A DNA stretch of 64,000 nt, taken from assembly GCA_947455595.1 (NCBI GenBank), contig CANGOP010000005.1, positions 108,643 to 172,642 of the forward strand, in the 5' to 3' direction. A model generated the notes under the pieces. The model was not told the origin of the DNA and did not search any database. It saw only the letters and a list, made by a program, of their open reading frames with translations. The DNA comes from Gammaproteobacteria bacterium (GTDB lineage: Bacteria; Pseudomonadota; Gammaproteobacteria; Steroidobacterales; Steroidobacteraceae). The position numbers and the translations under genes are program-made. Position 1 is the first letter of the stretch. Each line of letters starts with the position of its first letter. This document shows, in pieces, positions 52,183-61,021 of the stretch.

Positions 52183-53988
52183 TCAGGCGGTCGGCGGTTG
52201 AACCGACAGGCCTTCCCGAATGCGATCCCGCAGCCCCGACTGACGGTTACTCGGGCGTTCTATCGCCCGCGTCACCGCGCCCGTCGTGCCGACGAGTCGA
52301 AGGGAATGACGCACGCGCGTCACCGCGGTGTACAGCATTTCCCGGGTGAGGAGCGGCGAATCGTCGCGCGGCAGGATCACGGTCGCCGCGTCGAATTCCG
52401 AGCCCTGTGACTTGTGCACGGTCATCGCGTAGGCGGTCTCATGAGAGGGAAGTTGCGACGGCGAGAAGGAGCGCAGCGCATCCCCGATCTGGAACCATAC
52501 CCGCAATCGTCCTGACGCATCCTGGACGGTGACGCCGACATCACCGTTGTAAAGGTTCAGTAACGGATCGTTGCGCGTCACCAGCACCGGACGACCGCGA
52601 TACCAAGGTCCTGAGGATCCCAGTCCATGCGCGGCACACAAGGCCCGCGTGATGTGCAGATTGAGGGCCGTCACACCGAACGGTCCCTCGCGCTGCGCAC
52701 ACAGGACGCGACTGCGCTCAAAGGCCTGAAGCGCCTGCGCAGGATCTGCGTCGGGCATGCAGGCCACAGCAAAATAGTCGTGATAATCGGCCGTGAGACG
52801 ATCCAAAAGATCCTTCGGCAAGCGCGAGCCCGAAAGCTCGCACCAAGCAAGGTCTGACGCGTCGGTTAAGAGCGCGTGGAGCGCCGCGTCTCGATCGCCC
52901 GCCTGCACGCCCAGCGCAAGACGGCCGACCGCCGAGTCATGGCGAAAGCGGAAGGTGCGCGTATAGCGAATCACGGCATCGGCGAGAGGGTCGGTCGCAT
53001 CCGACGGCAGGTCAATCGCCGCCGACGGGACCTGCGTCGCGGCAGCCAACTGCGCGCGCATCGCGTCACTCAGCGAAGGCCGCTGACACAGCTGCGCGAA
53101 CACGGCACCCGTCTCGACCGCCTCCAATTGGTCACGATCCCCTAAGAGCAGGATCCGGGCATTCGGTGGCACCGCCTCCAGGAGTTGCGTCGCCAGCGAC
53201 AGGTCAAGCATCGAGGCCTCATCGAGCACCAGCACATCAATCGGCAAAGGGGTCTTCGCGTCATGCTTAAAACCCGCCGGGCTGTACCCCAGCAGCCGGT
53301 GCACGGTCTGCGCGTGTGTCGGTAATCCGGCGCGGACGGATGCCGGGACGCTATCGGCGCGCGCCTGGATCGCCGCCGACAGCCGGGTCGCTGCTTTCCC
53401 GGTTGGGGCTGCCAGAGCAATCCGCAGCGAGGGCGTATCGATCAGCAACGCCGCCAGCAGATACGCCACGGTCGTCGTCTTGCCCGTACCGGGTCCGCCA
53501 CTCACGACGACGAAGTGACGATGCAGCGCGAGCGCCGCCGCCAGGCGTTGCCACTGGCTGCCGTCGGTCTGCACCGGCCCAAAGAGCGACGCCAGCAGCG
53601 CCGAACCGTGTACTCCAGGCGTCGTCATGGGACGCTGTAATGCCGCCGCGATGCGCACACCCAAACGCTGTTCATAGTCGTAATGACGCTTGAAGTAGAG
53701 TCTGTCGGCGTCATCCAGCACCAGCAGCGCCCCCTCCGTGCACGCCGCTCGGCGCACCCAACCGGTGCGCAGAAGCGCTTCCGCAAGGCGCGCTGGCGGC
53801 ATCTCGAGCGTATGGGAGAGTGCTTCTAAGGAGATGCACACGTGCCCCGCTTCAGTCTCGGTGGCGAGCGTGCACGCGCTCGTCACGAGCAGCCTCACCG
53901 CGTCGGCATCGAGGCCCGCGCGCGTGCACCAGCTCGCGAGGCGAGTCGCCAATCGGTCAGCAAACACGCTGGTGGGACTGACGCTCAT
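52183..53988 (-). CDS. recD: RecBCD exonuclease V, alpha subunit
   Basis: A 601-residue SF1 helicase, the fast 5'-3' motor of RecBCD. Walker A VVSGGPGTGKTTT (about 168-180), motif II LDEASMLDLSL, LGDRDQLEAVETGAVF and the C-terminal YAMTVHKSQGSEF (motif V/VI region) are all present, preceded by an N-terminal domain of about 120 residues. The start at 53988 overlaps the recB stop by four bases and is family-consistent; the frame opens earlier. It is last in the recC-recB-recD operon. Confidence 0.95.
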   Translation of the reverse strand: MSVSPTSVFADRLATRLASWCTRAGLDADAVRLLVTSACTLATETEAGHVCISLEALSHTLEMPPARLAEALLRTGWVRRAACTEGALLVLDDADRLYFKRHYDYEQRLGVRIAAALQRPMTTPGVHGSALLASLFGPVQTDGSQWQRLAAALALHRHFVVVSGGPGTGKTTTVAYLLAALLIDTPSLRIALAAPTGKAATRLSAAIQARADSVPASVRAGLPTHAQTVHRLLGYSPAGFKHDAKTPLPIDVLVLDEASMLDLSLATQLLEAVPPNARILLLGDRDQLEAVETGAVFAQLCQRPSLSDAMRAQLAAATQVPSAAIDLPSDATDPLADAVIRYTRTFRFRHDSAVGRLALGVQAGDRDAALHALLTDASDLAWCELSGSRLPKDLLDRLTADYHDYFAVACMPDADPAQALQAFERSRVLCAQREGPFGVTALNLHITRALCAAHGLGSSGPWYRGRPVLVTRNDPLLNLYNGDVGVTVQDASGRLRVWFQIGDALRSFSPSQLPSHETAYAMTVHKSQGSEFDAATVILPRDDSPLLTREMLYTAVTRVRHSLRLVGTTGAVTRAIERPSNRQSGLRDRIREGLSVQPPTA

Positions 53989-56900
53989 GGACGTTCCTCC
54001 GGCGGGTCCAGCAGTCGAGAGAGCGCCTCGATCAGCGCGCGCGGGGGACGGTTCGCATAGATGCCTGCGCCCGGCCAATCCGGCCGAACGGCACGGATGT
54101 AGAGATAGCGCGTGCCGCCCATATGGGTATCGTAGTCATAGCCCGGCAGGCGGCAGCCAAGCCAGCGATGTAACGCCACGGTGTACAGCAGATGCTGGAG
54201 GTGATAGCCGTTCGCGACCATCGCCGCCTCCAGTGCCGGCGCCGCATAGTCCGTCGCCTCCTCACCGAGCACATTCGACTTCCAGTCCATGACGTAATAA
54301 CGTCCCTCATGCCGCACGATGAGATCCACGAAGCCACGCAGATAACCCTCCAGCGTGGCAAAGCGCAGTGCCGGCACCGCGTAGCCGTGCTGTGCCAGCA
54401 ACCGTGACAGCACGCCAGCCTCCAGTCGGCCCGCGGGCAGGGAAAACTCCCACTCCACGAGGCGATCGCGCGGCGAAATGCGCTGCAGCGTCAATTCCTC
54501 TGCCAACGGCGTCGCGAGCACGTCGGTCAACATGGCATGCAGCATCGCGGCCTGCGCGTCGGCGTCCTCCACCCGCCCCCCCGGAGGATGGAGCGCGAGC
54601 GCTTGCCGTATCGCCGACGGCCAGCCCGAGGAATTCGTGAAGTCCACTTCCTCGAAAACGGCGTGGATACATTCACCGGCGCGGGCGCCGCGCGGGAACC
54701 GACGAATGTCGTCCGCGGGTACCGGCGTCGGCTCACGCTCGCCCTCGGTCTGCTCGGTCCGCGCATCCCGATCCTTCACCGCGATTTCATGTGACGCACC
54801 ATGCACGAGCGAGGAAAAGCTCCCCACGCGCCGCGCCCGCGGGAGCGGTGACGACAGCGTCCGCGCCGCGAGTGTCTCCGCCTGCAGCGTCGGCGGTGGG
54901 AGTGGCACGCCGGGCGCTACGGGTAACGACGCGAAGCCGATGTCGGCACAGGAGGACGCGAGTTGTACCCACGCCTCTCGCATGGCCGTCGCGTCGGCGT
55001 CACTGTCCTGAAACCCGGCGTAATCCGCATACTCCGCACCCGCGACGAGCCACTGCAGTCCGGATTGCGAGGGCCCTTTTCGATTGCTCGCCGCTCGCCA
55101 TGGACCTACCACGAGATAGGTGCGATGGATCGCCCGGGTCAGCGCCACGTAGAGCAGACGCATCCGCTCCGCATCCACCTCCTCATCGATCCGGGCTTTT
55201 ATCTCTGCCTCGATCTCGTCCCGGCCGTAGTCGATCACCAATTGATGATCATCACCTCGGTACTCAATCGCGAGCCCCCGGCGTTTCTTGCCACCGTTCA
55301 GGAAGTCGTCGCACAACGTGGGACAAAACACGATCGGAAATTCGAGCCCTTTGGCCGCATGAATCGAGACGATCTGCACGAGGTCCCGATCTGACTCGAG
55401 TCTCAACTGACTCACTTCGTCGGCCGTTTCCTCGCCTTGCTCCGTCTGCAACCAATGGCGTAAAGCATCGGGCGCGGGATGGTCGGCGGCCGCGGTTTGC
55501 AGCAGCTCGATCAGTTGCCGAAGGTTGGTCAGTCGACGTTCGCCCAGCGCACTCGTGAGCAAACGCTCGGTGATCGCAAAGTCCACCAAGAGCGAACGCA
55601 ATAGGACGCCGACGCCGCGCTCCGCCCAAACCGTCCGGTAGCGCTCGAAACGCTCGAACTCGGCCATCAGCGCGTCATCATCCGCATTGAGTGCGTGCAG
55701 CGCCGTCGCCGTATATCCCAGCAGATGGGTGGCTAATGCCGCCCGGATAAGACCGACGCGATTGGGAGACAGGATCGCGTCCAAGATGCAGGCAAGTTCG
55801 CGTGCCTCATCCGTGGCGTACACGCTGTCACGGGATAACTCCACGGCGCCGATCCCGAGATCGGCGAGGGCTTGGCGTACTTCCGTGCCCCGCGCATGGG
55901 TGGGCACCAGCACCGCCATATCTCCCGCCGCCAGCGGTCTGCCGTCATACCGTACCTCACCGGCACGAGCACCGCGCAACAGTCGACTGATTTCCGCTGC
56001 CGTGGCCGCTGCCGCGGCCGCCCGTGCCTCGCGCAGATCCCAGACCTGCTCACCGTCCCCGCCGGGGAGGCACCACAACTGCAAGGCCGCGCGATCAGCG
56101 GCCGGATCGTGAAAGGGCTTTTTGGATTTGCTGCCTTCAAAGACCTGGTGGTAGTGCAGATCCGGCAACACAAACGCACGCGGGTTGTGACCGAACAGCG
56201 CGTTCAAGGCTTTCAGATACTCACCGGTCGAGCGCTGATTGTGAGTCAGGGTCAAGCGCTCACTCGCCGTGGACCGGGCGCTGAGGTAGACGTGCAGATC
56301 GGCGTTGCGAAAGGCGTAGATCGCTTGCTTCGGATCACCGACGAGCAGCAAGGTACCCGAGTCTTCATAGACGCGATTGAAAATACCGTACTGCAGCGGA
56401 TCGGTATCCTGGAATTCATCGATGAGCGCAAACGGAAAGCGTCGCCGGATGTCGGCCGCAAGCGTCGCACCCGCGTCACTCTTCAACTGATCGAATAGTG
56501 CTTTCAACAGATCATCGAACGTGAGCATGCGCGCCGCGCGCTTCAGCGTCTGCATGCGCTCAGGCGTCTTGGCAATGACATACCGGAAGAGATCCAACCG
56601 TTCCCGCGCAGCTTCCTCGTCGCGCGCCGAGAGATCGTCGAGGACTGCTTGCGCATCGGCGAAGAATGCGTGACGGATCAAGCCCGCCTGCCGTCGGCCG
56701 ACGATCTTCGAGTCGATCCAGCCTAAGCCGAGCAATTTCAGCTTGCAGTCTTTTTTCGACTTGGGGCGCCGCGCCAGCGCCAGTGTCGGCGCTTGCAGCA
56801 GGGTGTCCCATTGATGCGCCGCATCGGCGACTCGGTCCGGTTTATACGATCCGGCATTCAAGGCACCGGCCTGCATCGAGGCGTTCAGCGCAGACAGGAT

Positions 56901-57623
56901 CGCCACCCGCTCGCTCTGCCAGCGCTGACGCGCCGCGGCGTAGCGCGTCTCCCGGGCCGCACGCTCGGCCGGATTCACGGAGGGCGTCGATGCGGGCCAT
57001 ACGGGCCTTGCCGTCGGCTTGGCGAGGCAGCGCTTCATTTCGATATCCAGATCGCGCAAGGTCTTGCCCTGCCAGAGGCTCGCGACCGTTGCCATAGAGG
57101 GTTGCGTCGTCGACAGCCACTCCCGATACAGATCCGTCGCGAGCTGCGAGCGCAGTGGCGCATCATCTGACTGCAGATCGAGCTCCAGCGGCATCCCAGT
57201 CACGAACGGCGCATCTTCCACGATGCGCTTGCAGAAACCGTGAATCGTGTGGATCGCAGCCTCATCGAAGCTCGCAATGGCCGCTGCCAGCCGCTTCTGC
57301 ATCACCAAGGGGTCACGTCCCGCTTCACGATAATGCGCCAGCAGCTGCGCCAATCCAGGATCGAGCGGTTCCTGACAGTTCCCGCGTAGGTGATCAAGGG
57401 TACTGACAAGGCGGGCGCGGATACGCTCTTTGAGTTCAGCGGTGGCGGCTTTCGTGAACGACACGACCAGCACTTCCCGCACCGGATGCTGACGCTCGAT
57501 GATCGTCCGCAGGTACAAGAGGCAAATGGTGTAGGTCTTGCCCGTCCCGGCGCTTGCCTCGATGAGGCGACGGCCGTCGAGTGAGCACTGCAGCAGATCA
57601 AACGGCGTCATCTGTGTACTCAC
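53985..57623 (-). CDS. recB: RecBCD exonuclease V, beta subunit
   Basis: A 1212-residue UvrD-like 3'-5' helicase with a C-terminal nuclease. Walker A is LIEASAGTGKTYTI (20-33). Helicase motifs include FALIDEFQDTDPLQYGIF, GDPKQAIYAFRNADLH and VSIHAAKGLEFPIVF. The nuclease core near 1105-1120 has GFVDLIVRHEGRYYVMDWKS, with the catalytic Asp and DWK. RecB unwinds and degrades DNA ends and loads RecA after Chi. It overlaps recC and recD by four bases each. Confidence 0.96.
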   Translation of the reverse strand: MSTQMTPFDLLQCSLDGRRLIEASAGTGKTYTICLLYLRTIIERQHPVREVLVVSFTKAATAELKERIRARLVSTLDHLRGNCQEPLDPGLAQLLAHYREAGRDPLVMQKRLAAAIASFDEAAIHTIHGFCKRIVEDAPFVTGMPLELDLQSDDAPLRSQLATDLYREWLSTTQPSMATVASLWQGKTLRDLDIEMKRCLAKPTARPVWPASTPSVNPAERAARETRYAAARQRWQSERVAILSALNASMQAGALNAGSYKPDRVADAAHQWDTLLQAPTLALARRPKSKKDCKLKLLGLGWIDSKIVGRRQAGLIRHAFFADAQAVLDDLSARDEEAARERLDLFRYVIAKTPERMQTLKRAARMLTFDDLLKALFDQLKSDAGATLAADIRRRFPFALIDEFQDTDPLQYGIFNRVYEDSGTLLLVGDPKQAIYAFRNADLHVYLSARSTASERLTLTHNQRSTGEYLKALNALFGHNPRAFVLPDLHYHQVFEGSKSKKPFHDPAADRAALQLWCLPGGDGEQVWDLREARAAAAAATAAEISRLLRGARAGEVRYDGRPLAAGDMAVLVPTHARGTEVRQALADLGIGAVELSRDSVYATDEARELACILDAILSPNRVGLIRAALATHLLGYTATALHALNADDDALMAEFERFERYRTVWAERGVGVLLRSLLVDFAITERLLTSALGERRLTNLRQLIELLQTAAADHPAPDALRHWLQTEQGEETADEVSQLRLESDRDLVQIVSIHAAKGLEFPIVFCPTLCDDFLNGGKKRRGLAIEYRGDDHQLVIDYGRDEIEAEIKARIDEEVDAERMRLLYVALTRAIHRTYLVVGPWRAASNRKGPSQSGLQWLVAGAEYADYAGFQDSDADATAMREAWVQLASSCADIGFASLPVAPGVPLPPPTLQAETLAARTLSSPLPRARRVGSFSSLVHGASHEIAVKDRDARTEQTEGEREPTPVPADDIRRFPRGARAGECIHAVFEEVDFTNSSGWPSAIRQALALHPPGGRVEDADAQAAMLHAMLTDVLATPLAEELTLQRISPRDRLVEWEFSLPAGRLEAGVLSRLLAQHGYAVPALRFATLEGYLRGFVDLIVRHEGRYYVMDWKSNVLGEEATDYAAPALEAAMVANGYHLQHLLYTVALHRWLGCRLPGYDYDTHMGGTRYLYIRAVRPDWPGAGIYANRPPRALIEALSRLLDPPEERP

Positions 57624-60600
57624 AGCAGCGGCGCCCCCCGAGTCAGATGCTCGACGAGCGGGCCCAGGAGTTCTTCACTCAGCGTTTCAAAGGCCATGCC
57701 TAAAGGCTCGGGCTGGCCGCGCACGGCGAGCGCCATGAGCGCGTCGTGGGATTCACCGGCGGATCCGTAATCTGACCCTTCCCATTCACTCCGACTGTTT
57801 TCTCCGGCGGCATGTGCCATGGAGGTTTTCGGATAGAAGGGGAGGAGCGTCACCAAGCCCTCGCGATAGTGACGGAGCAGGGATGCAAGATGCCTCCCGG
57901 GCTCGCTCACCGGCGCCAAGGTGCACAGGTCGTCTTTGAATAGGTGACGCGACACCGGCGTCACGCCCGCAGGGCGAGCAAGATTGAGGAGCAGATGATG
58001 CACCCACGTCTCGATCAGGCTGGCCGATGAGACGCACCATGGGCTGATCTGGAGAAGTCCTGAGGAGCGCAAGTCCCATGTCTCGGCCGTGAGGACCACC
58101 GCCGCGCCGTCGACCTCCAGTGATGCCTGGATCGTCTGCGGCGGCAAGAGCGGTTCGGCCTGATAGCGCTGAACGAGATCCGCAAAGCCCACCGCTTCGA
58201 TGATCAACTGTTCGGCTGCGACGCGACCGAGCGTGCCCGCCGGCAGATCCGGCAGTGCCGCGGTGTACGTCTGCAGCGTATCAACGGTAGCCCCTCCGAG
58301 GGCCGCATCAAGCAGCTGACGTTCAAGACGCCGTTGACTCTCCTGCTCGGCGGCCAACGGCTCCATCACCGGCAGATCCGCCTCCTCCCGTTCGAAGCGG
58401 ATACCGAGCGTCTGCTCGAGCAAGGTCCTGGCGGGTCCCCGATAGAACGAGGCGAGCGTCTGAATCGGCAGGCTGGCCGGTAACGCAGCAGCGGCTTGCA
58501 AGGGTCCTTCCAAGAAGACCGGCGCGCGCTGTGCGGCGTCTGGATTGGCCGTGCGCGTCCGCAACGCACGCGCCAATCCCGCCTGATGACTCTGTCGGCG
58601 GGGGTTGGCAGGATCAAAGCACGTCGGGGAGAAGGGCTGCAGCGGGTGCACGACCATGACGCGCTCACGAGCCGCATCGACCGACTCACCCGCAGCGGTC
58701 ACGGCCGGCAGTAGCAGATCCAAGAGTTCGGCAATGAGTACCGAGGGCGGCAGCTCCGCATTGGTGCGGTCGTTATAACCGGTGTAACTCAGGTGCAGGA
58801 CCTCGGTCGTCGCGACGAGGTGGTCGAGGAAGACGTGACGATCATCCGTCCGGCGTTGCCGATCGCCTGGTTTGAGCGTCTTGGCGATGAGATCGAAATC
58901 CACCGGCCGATCGATGCGGGGAAACACGCCATCATCCAGGCCGAGCACAATGAGCACGCGATAGGACAGACCTCGCAGGGCTGACAACGACGAGACTGTC
59001 ACCGCGCCACTCGGCACGCCCCCTCGACCCGGATTATCGAGCACCTCTTCTAGACTGGCGCGAATCACGCCGAGCGAATGACGAGTTTCCGGCGCCGCTT
59101 TGTCGATGAGCGCACACAGGGTCTGGATAGACTGACGGAGCACCGTCAATTCTTCGATGTCGTTACCATCCCCCGCCGGCTCAAAGAAAGTTTCCAGGGC
59201 CGCGAGGAGCACACCCGACCATTCGCGCCCGCTGCGGGGCTCAGCGGTGTCTGCGATGAACATGGCGAGCTGCTCGGCAAAACCGTCCAATGTCGCGAGC
59301 ACGTCGCCGTCCGGATCCCGCACACCCTTGGCCGGCAAGAGTCCTGCAATGACCGGCGTCCACTCATGCGCCGGCAGAACGTAGGACAGAAATAGGCGAT
59401 CGAGCCCGTCACTCAGCGTGACCCGAGAATCGGTCGGCAGTCCTAGCCGCGCGTGATGAGCCGTATCCACGCCGTAGCGATACCCAGCGGCACGGATCCA
59501 GTCGCGCAGCGTGTCTAGCGACTCATCGACCAGCCCAAAACGACGGCGCACGAGCGGCAGCAGCATGAACCCGTGCAAGGCATCGGCCTCCAGCCGCGAT
59601 CCGGCAAGATCCAGCAACGTGAGAAATGCCCGACTGACACTCTCCGCCGCGCTCTCGCGTCTGCCGGTAAGCACGTACGGGATGCGCTGGTGATCCGGCA
59701 AGGCAGCAAAGGCGGCCTCGACGAGCGGCGCGGCGGCCTCGATGTCCGGCACCGCGATCAGCACCTCGTGCGGACGCAACGGCTGTCCGGCGGTGGCCGT
59801 CTCATCAAAGAGCCCGAGCAGGCGCTCCAGCGCGACCTCAAGCTGACGCGTCAGGGAGTGACAGATATGGATCTCGAGGCTGCGATCGTCAAGCGGCGTC
59901 ACCCATTCCCCTGGCTGCGGCGCTTGCAACTGAAGAATTGACCGTTGCAGATGCGCCAAGCGCGTCTGTCCGTTCGGCAGGACATAGAGTGGTGAGTCAT
60001 CGCTCTGCGCGTCAGCAAATCGTTCCACCAGTGCCGCGAAATAGGCCTGCTGCGCACCGCCCCACGCAGCGAGCAGCGGGTGCGCTACCTCATAACCATC
60101 CGCTTGCCCGACGGCATCGAGCTGACGATAACGCCGCTCCGTGATGATATCGGCCCAATACTCCTCACAGGGGTTTAGGACATAGAGATGCACCTCGGTA
60201 TAGCCGGCCAAGGCGCGCAGCAGATCCAAATACGGCGGCGGGATCGAGGGCAGTGCCATCAGGTGCACGGCTGCGGGCAGATAGGGCGCCGCCTCACCGG
60301 CGGCCAACGCCTGCAGGAAGCGTTCGATCGGATGCCGGTCAGTCGCCCCGAGCCTGACGAGCACCGCGCGCCACAAAGCGGCCTGCCATTCACGATCAGC
60401 GGCGAGCTCCGGCAGCGCCGGTTCGTCGGTGCGTCCTTGCCCCCACGCCGCCAGCCACGTGTCGCGATAGGTGGTGTATTGATCGAACAGTCCCGCGATC
60501 CGCGCCGCCAACGCGTAGCGCATCTCCGGATCTGCAGGCGTCACGTAGGCACCAAGACGTGGATGGGCGGACACGAAACTGCTGTCCGAAAGCACCGCGA

Positions 60601-60883
60601 GCACATGCCAGGTCAGGCTCTCGGGCCGAAATGGGGACTCGCGACCGACGTCGGGCACCACCCGCCCGATGAGCCCCCACAGCCAACGGGCGAGATTGTC
60701 AAACGCGAGGTTGGCACTGATGCCATCGCGGTCCGTGAGCGCCAGCTGCATGGCGCGGCGCACCGCGAGGTTCGGGACGAGGACGGTGTCCGCGTCAAAC
60801 ACGTCCGCGGTCTGTGCTGCCCGCAGCGCGACGAATCGATCAATCAGCGCGGGCAGACGGTTCGAGAAATGCAGGTGCAGCAT
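57620..60883 (-). CDS. recC: RecBCD exonuclease V, gamma subunit
   Basis: A 1087-residue subunit that recognises Chi and holds the RecBCD complex together. N-terminal MLHLHFSNRLPALIDRF, VLVPNLAVRRAMQLAL, the inactive-helicase segment LGLDDGVFPRIDRPVDFDLIA and the C-terminal nuclease-like fold mark the family. The start at 60883 matches RecC N-termini; an ATG at 60895 would add four residues. It is the first gene of recCBD. Upstream, 138 bases without a gene separate it from the P-type ATPase gene on the same strand. Confidence 0.95.
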   Translation of the reverse strand: MLHLHFSNRLPALIDRFVALRAAQTADVFDADTVLVPNLAVRRAMQLALTDRDGISANLAFDNLARWLWGLIGRVVPDVGRESPFRPESLTWHVLAVLSDSSFVSAHPRLGAYVTPADPEMRYALAARIAGLFDQYTTYRDTWLAAWGQGRTDEPALPELAADREWQAALWRAVLVRLGATDRHPIERFLQALAAGEAAPYLPAAVHLMALPSIPPPYLDLLRALAGYTEVHLYVLNPCEEYWADIITERRYRQLDAVGQADGYEVAHPLLAAWGGAQQAYFAALVERFADAQSDDSPLYVLPNGQTRLAHLQRSILQLQAPQPGEWVTPLDDRSLEIHICHSLTRQLEVALERLLGLFDETATAGQPLRPHEVLIAVPDIEAAAPLVEAAFAALPDHQRIPYVLTGRRESAAESVSRAFLTLLDLAGSRLEADALHGFMLLPLVRRRFGLVDESLDTLRDWIRAAGYRYGVDTAHHARLGLPTDSRVTLSDGLDRLFLSYVLPAHEWTPVIAGLLPAKGVRDPDGDVLATLDGFAEQLAMFIADTAEPRSGREWSGVLLAALETFFEPAGDGNDIEELTVLRQSIQTLCALIDKAAPETRHSLGVIRASLEEVLDNPGRGGVPSGAVTVSSLSALRGLSYRVLIVLGLDDGVFPRIDRPVDFDLIAKTLKPGDRQRRTDDRHVFLDHLVATTEVLHLSYTGYNDRTNAELPPSVLIAELLDLLLPAVTAAGESVDAARERVMVVHPLQPFSPTCFDPANPRRQSHQAGLARALRTRTANPDAAQRAPVFLEGPLQAAAALPASLPIQTLASFYRGPARTLLEQTLGIRFEREEADLPVMEPLAAEQESQRRLERQLLDAALGGATVDTLQTYTAALPDLPAGTLGRVAAEQLIIEAVGFADLVQRYQAEPLLPPQTIQASLEVDGAAVVLTAETWDLRSSGLLQISPWCVSSASLIETWVHHLLLNLARPAGVTPVSRHLFKDDLCTLAPVSEPGRHLASLLRHYREGLVTLLPFYPKTSMAHAAGENSRSEWEGSDYGSAGESHDALMALAVRGQPEPLGMAFETLSEELLGPLVEHLTRGAPLL

Positions 60884-61021
60884 GGTCCAACACACTGGTC
60901 GCGCAGGGGGCGCTCCCGGTCCGTCACCGTACCCGGTTTACCGCCCGAAGCAAGGGGGCAGCGCGGACAGAGAGGATCAAATTATGACCATCAAAAGCGA
61001 CCGCTGCGGAGGACCGGGGCC

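Noticed and set aside
52183..60883. recCBD plus neighbours as a defence island
   Set aside because: RecBCD is core repair machinery in gammaproteobacteria. The flanking DUF4143 gene is a pseudogene and no restriction, CRISPR or other defence genes are seen.
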